A DNA stretch of 8,208 nucleotides, taken from the NCBI GenBank assembly GCA_900550335.1, contig URRU01000077.1:1-8208 (forward strand). The letters are read 5' to 3'. Shown here piece by piece: positions 5,778 to 8,208 of the stretch (position 1 is the first letter of the stretch; every line of letters starts with the position of its first letter). Made by a program: the position numbers and the translations under genes. The notes below the pieces were generated by a model, which saw only the letters and a program-made list of their open reading frames with translations, had not been told where the DNA came from and ran no database searches. Origin of the DNA: an uncultured Clostridium sp. (GTDB taxonomy: Bacteria > Bacillota > Clostridia > Peptostreptococcales > Peptostreptococcaceae).

Positions 5778-7022
5778 ATGTATAAGACAAAAAAATTAAG
5801 CAATGGGCTTACAATTATAGCAGAAGAAATTCCTTATTTAAAATCAATCTCTATGGGGATATGGTTTAGATCTGGAATAAAAACAGAAGAAAATTATATA
5901 GATGGTGTATCTCACTTTATAGAGCATATGATGTTCAAAGGGACTAAAAATAGAACATCAAAACAATTGGTTGCAGAAATAGAAAATTTAGGCGGTGTAA
6001 TCAATGCTTTTACAGGTAGAGAATGTACATGTTACTACGTAAGACTCCTTGATGAACATTTGAATATAGGTATAGATATTATCTCTGATATGATTTTGAA
6101 CTCTAAATTCGATGAAAAAGATATTGAAAGAGAAAAGAGTGTAATAACAGAGGAATTAAAAATGTACGAGGATTCTCCTGAGGATTTAACATACGACATA
6201 CTACTTGAAAAAGTATATGATAATAAAGGAATTGGTAAAAACATACTTGGAAACAAGGAATCTATAAAAAGTATGAATAGAGAAGCCATTTTAGATTACT
6301 TTGAAAAATTTTATGTACCAGAAAATGCAGCTCTTTCAATATGTGGTAATTTTGACTTTGAGGAAACTGTAAAGCTTATAGAAGATAAGTTTGAGAATTG
6401 GCATGGACAAAAGCAAGATTATAATTTACAAGATGAAGTATTTAAACCTTGTATCATAAAGAAAGATAGAGATTATGAACAGACAAATTTAGCTATTTGT
6501 TTTGAATGTGATAAAATAGGCTCTAGCTCAAACGATGTATATACTATAGATATAATAAATAATGTTTTAGGTGGAAGCTCTACATCTAGATTATTCCAGA
6601 GAATTAGAGAAGATGAGGGGCTAGTGTATTCTATTTACTCAGAACAGGAGTTCTATCGGGATAAGGGAGAGCTTGGTATATATGCTAGTATGAGTACAGA
6701 AAATTTAGAGGATGTATATAGATTAATAAAAGAGGAAATTATTTCTCTTAATGAAAATGGAATAACAGAAGAAGAATTAAATAATTCTAAGGAGCAGCTA
6801 AAGGGAGAGTTTATGCTAGGCATGGAAAGTACTGAAAGTAGAATGAATGCTATTGGGAAATATATGCTTATAACAGGAAGAGTTGAAACCTTAGAAGATG
6901 TTATAGAAGGATTAAATTCTATAACTATGGACGATATAAATAGGGTAATATCAGACGTTTTAGATATAGATAAAATGGGAGTATGTGTTGTAGGAAAAGG
7001 TGTAAGTGAGATTGAACTTTAG
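5778..7022 (+). CDS. mlpA: M16 family zinc metallopeptidase (MlpA/YmxG-like processing peptidase)
   Basis: This 414-residue protein is an inverzincin-type peptidase related to mitochondrial processing peptidase beta. The active site HFIEH (46-50) gives the inverted zinc motif HxxEH. The third ligand is expected in SVITEELKMYED, most likely Glu126, about 75 residues further, as in the family. The N-terminal GLTIIAEEIPYLKSISMGIWFRSG segment is typical. The second, non-catalytic M16 repeat (about 170-400) carries YVPENAALSICGNFD (179-193) and GGSSTSRLFQRIREDEGLVY (265-284). No signal peptide or membrane segment is seen, so it is probably cytosolic. GGAGG (5769-5773) lies only 4 nt before the ATG at 5778, and no other in-frame start fits. 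The B. subtilis homologue mlpA also lies between pnpA and dapG, and has been linked to regulation of extracellular protease production; the native substrate is unclear. The symbol is by synteny and is tentative. Confidence 0.93.
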   Translation: MYKTKKLSNGLTIIAEEIPYLKSISMGIWFRSGIKTEENYIDGVSHFIEHMMFKGTKNRTSKQLVAEIENLGGVINAFTGRECTCYYVRLLDEHLNIGIDIISDMILNSKFDEKDIEREKSVITEELKMYEDSPEDLTYDILLEKVYDNKGIGKNILGNKESIKSMNREAILDYFEKFYVPENAALSICGNFDFEETVKLIEDKFENWHGQKQDYNLQDEVFKPCIIKKDRDYEQTNLAICFECDKIGSSSNDVYTIDIINNVLGGSSTSRLFQRIREDEGLVYSIYSEQEFYRDKGELGIYASMSTENLEDVYRLIKEEIISLNENGITEEELNNSKEQLKGEFMLGMESTESRMNAIGKYMLITGRVETLEDVIEGLNSITMDDINRVISDVLDIDKMGVCVVGKGVSEIEL

Positions 7023-7046
7023 AAGTTCATATTTTAGGAGGTTAAA

Positions 7047-8208
7047 ATGATAGTAGTTCAGAAATTTGGCGGTACTTCAGTAGCTAATTTTGAAAAAATG
7101 GCTGAGGTATGTGAAATAGTTAAAAAAACTAAAGAAACAGGAAATGATGTTGTAATAGTTGTATCAGCTATGGGTAGAAAAGGAGATCCTTATGCGACAG
7201 ATACTCTATTAGGGCTTTTAGAACAGGTAACAGATAGACCTACAGATAGAGAAAAAGATATGCTTATGTCATGTGGGGAAATAATTTCCTCAACTTTAAT
7301 GGCTAGTATGCTTACTGCAAATGGAGTAGATGCTGTTGCATTTACAGGAAGTCAGGCTGGTATGATGACAAATGGTGTTTATTCAGATGCAAAAATAAAG
7401 GATATAGACCCAAGTAGAATAAAGGCTGAGCTTGAAAATGGAAATGTTGTAGTTGTAGCTGGATTCCAGGGTGGAGATGATAGAGGAGATATAAACACAC
7501 TTGGAAGAGGTGGCTCAGATACTTCTGCTGTTGCACTTGGAAAGGCTCTAGGTTGTAAGTATGTTGAAATATATACAGATGTAGACGGAATAATGACTGC
7601 AGATCCAAGAGTTGAGCCAGATGCAAAAGTACTTGACTATATTGATTATGAAGAAGTATTCCAGATGGCTGATAAGGGAGCTAAGGTAATACATCCGAGA
7701 GCTGTTCAGATAGCTAAAGACGGAAATATAACTCTTGCTATAAAAAATACATTAAATCCAAGTTATGAAGGAACAAAAATTTGCTCAGTTAAAAATATAG
7801 AAAATGACGGATTTGAATGTTGTTGCAAAGAAGAGAGATTTGCTGTAGCAAATAAAAGAGATATAGTTCAGATAAAAATAAAAGATAATGGAACTTTTAC
7901 AGACATATTATCTGAAATGGAAGAAAAAAGCATAAGTATGGATATGATAAACTTTTTCATAGGAGAAAAGGCATTTGTAATAGATGAAAAGGATAAGGAT
8001 AACCTAGAAGAAATATTAAAGAGAAATAAAGTAGACTATGAAATAAAAGAAAATTGTGCAAAGGTAACGCTTATAGGTTCTTCAATGACAGGAATTCCAG
8101 GTGTTATGTCTAAAGTGGCTAGAGGTCTTAAAGAAGCTGGAATACCTCTACTACAGACATCTGACTCTAGTATGACAATATTTTGCTTAGTTGATGAAAA
8201 TGACATGG
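7047..8208 (+). CDS. dapG: Aspartokinase, DapG type, 3' end cut by window
   Basis: 387 codons are visible with no stop, against about 404 residues for B. subtilis DapG, so probably only 15-20 residues are missing. The enzyme phosphorylates aspartate, the first step towards diaminopimelate, lysine, threonine and methionine. The kinase domain shows VQKFGGTSV (4-12), SAMGRKGDPYATDTLLGLL (40-58), SCGEIISS (75-82), GRGGSDTSAVALG (153-165), YTDVDGIMTADPR (176-188) and GAKVIHPRAV (211-220). Two ACT domains follow, near 272-335 and 337-387. The second reads GIPGVMSKVARGLKEAGIPL and then QTSDSSMTI, closer to the meso-diaminopimelate-sensitive DapG class than to lysine-sensitive LysC. A Cys-Cys-Cys run lies at 258-260 in the linker. 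The ATG at 7047 follows AGGAGG (7036-7041) with 5 nt spacing. Only 24 nt separate it from the M16 gene, so there is no room for a lysine riboswitch and co-transcription is likely. Effector specificity is inference. Confidence 0.95.
   Translation, partial: MIVVQKFGGTSVANFEKMAEVCEIVKKTKETGNDVVIVVSAMGRKGDPYATDTLLGLLEQVTDRPTDREKDMLMSCGEIISSTLMASMLTANGVDAVAFTGSQAGMMTNGVYSDAKIKDIDPSRIKAELENGNVVVVAGFQGGDDRGDINTLGRGGSDTSAVALGKALGCKYVEIYTDVDGIMTADPRVEPDAKVLDYIDYEEVFQMADKGAKVIHPRAVQIAKDGNITLAIKNTLNPSYEGTKICSVKNIENDGFECCCKEERFAVANKRDIVQIKIKDNGTFTDILSEMEEKSISMDMINFFIGEKAFVIDEKDKDNLEEILKRNKVDYEIKENCAKVTLIGSSMTGIPGVMSKVARGLKEAGIPLLQTSDSSMTIFCLVDENDM

Noticed and set aside
5761..5799. A 12-codon upstream open frame starting at ATG 5761 and overlapping the M16 start
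   Set aside because: It has no Shine-Dalgarno of its own and contains the SD of the M16 gene; it is most likely chance in an A/T-rich leader.
7023..7046. Lysine riboswitch before the aspartokinase gene
   Set aside because: Only 24 nt separate the genes, and they hold just the ribosome binding site.
7342..7626. Minus-strand open frame rich in His, Gln and Leu inside the aspartokinase gene
   Set aside because: It is antisense to the most conserved aspartokinase motifs, and the repetitive composition comes from complementing the regular codons of that region.

Overview
The window is a low-GC stretch of a Bacillota chromosome, most likely a Clostridia member close to Peptostreptococcaceae. Reasons: strong preference for AGA (Arg), ATA (Ile) and TTA (Leu) codons, AGGAGG-type ribosome binding sites, and the order nrnA-truB-ribF-rpsO-(degV)-pnp-M16 peptidase-dapG. 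This resembles the Bacillus subtilis order truB-ribC-rpsO-pnpA-ylxY-mlpA-...-dapG with several genes removed and one (degV) added. All genes lie on the + strand. The genus is an inference from memory; no search was run.

Layout. Positions 1-185 hold the 3' end of a DHH/DHHA1 phosphoesterase (nrnA). It is followed after 10 nt by truB (tRNA pseudouridine-55 synthase) and then ribF (riboflavin kinase/FAD synthetase), probably one operon. Directly after the ribF stop lies a perfect 22-bp palindrome that overlaps the -35 box of a strong extended -10 promoter. That promoter drives a structured leader of about 85 nt and rpsO (ribosomal protein S15), which ends at a clear intrinsic terminator. A DegV-family lipid-binding protein gene sits alone between rpsO and pnp, with an inverted repeat in its upstream region. 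pnp (polynucleotide phosphorylase) has its own promoter and its own terminator. A near-consensus promoter then reads into an M16 zinc peptidase (MlpA-like) and, 24 nt later, a DapG-type aspartokinase that runs off the right edge.

How it works together. The left part is translation and RNA housekeeping: tRNA modification, flavin cofactor synthesis, S15, the 3'-5' exoribonuclease PNPase, and the nanoRNase NrnA that finishes the short oligonucleotides PNPase leaves. The right part is a processing peptidase plus entry into the aspartate/diaminopimelate/lysine pathway. rpsO and pnp use C-ending codons (AAC, TTC, CAC) much more than their neighbours, as expected for highly expressed genes.

I see no mobile element, CRISPR array, tRNA or rRNA, and no obviously new multi-gene system. 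The most interesting signals are regulatory. The rpsO leader folds into a hairpin whose loop is complementary to the rpsO Shine-Dalgarno, suggesting a pseudoknot-type S15 autoregulation switch. There is also the palindrome at the rpsO promoter and the inverted repeat upstream of degV.
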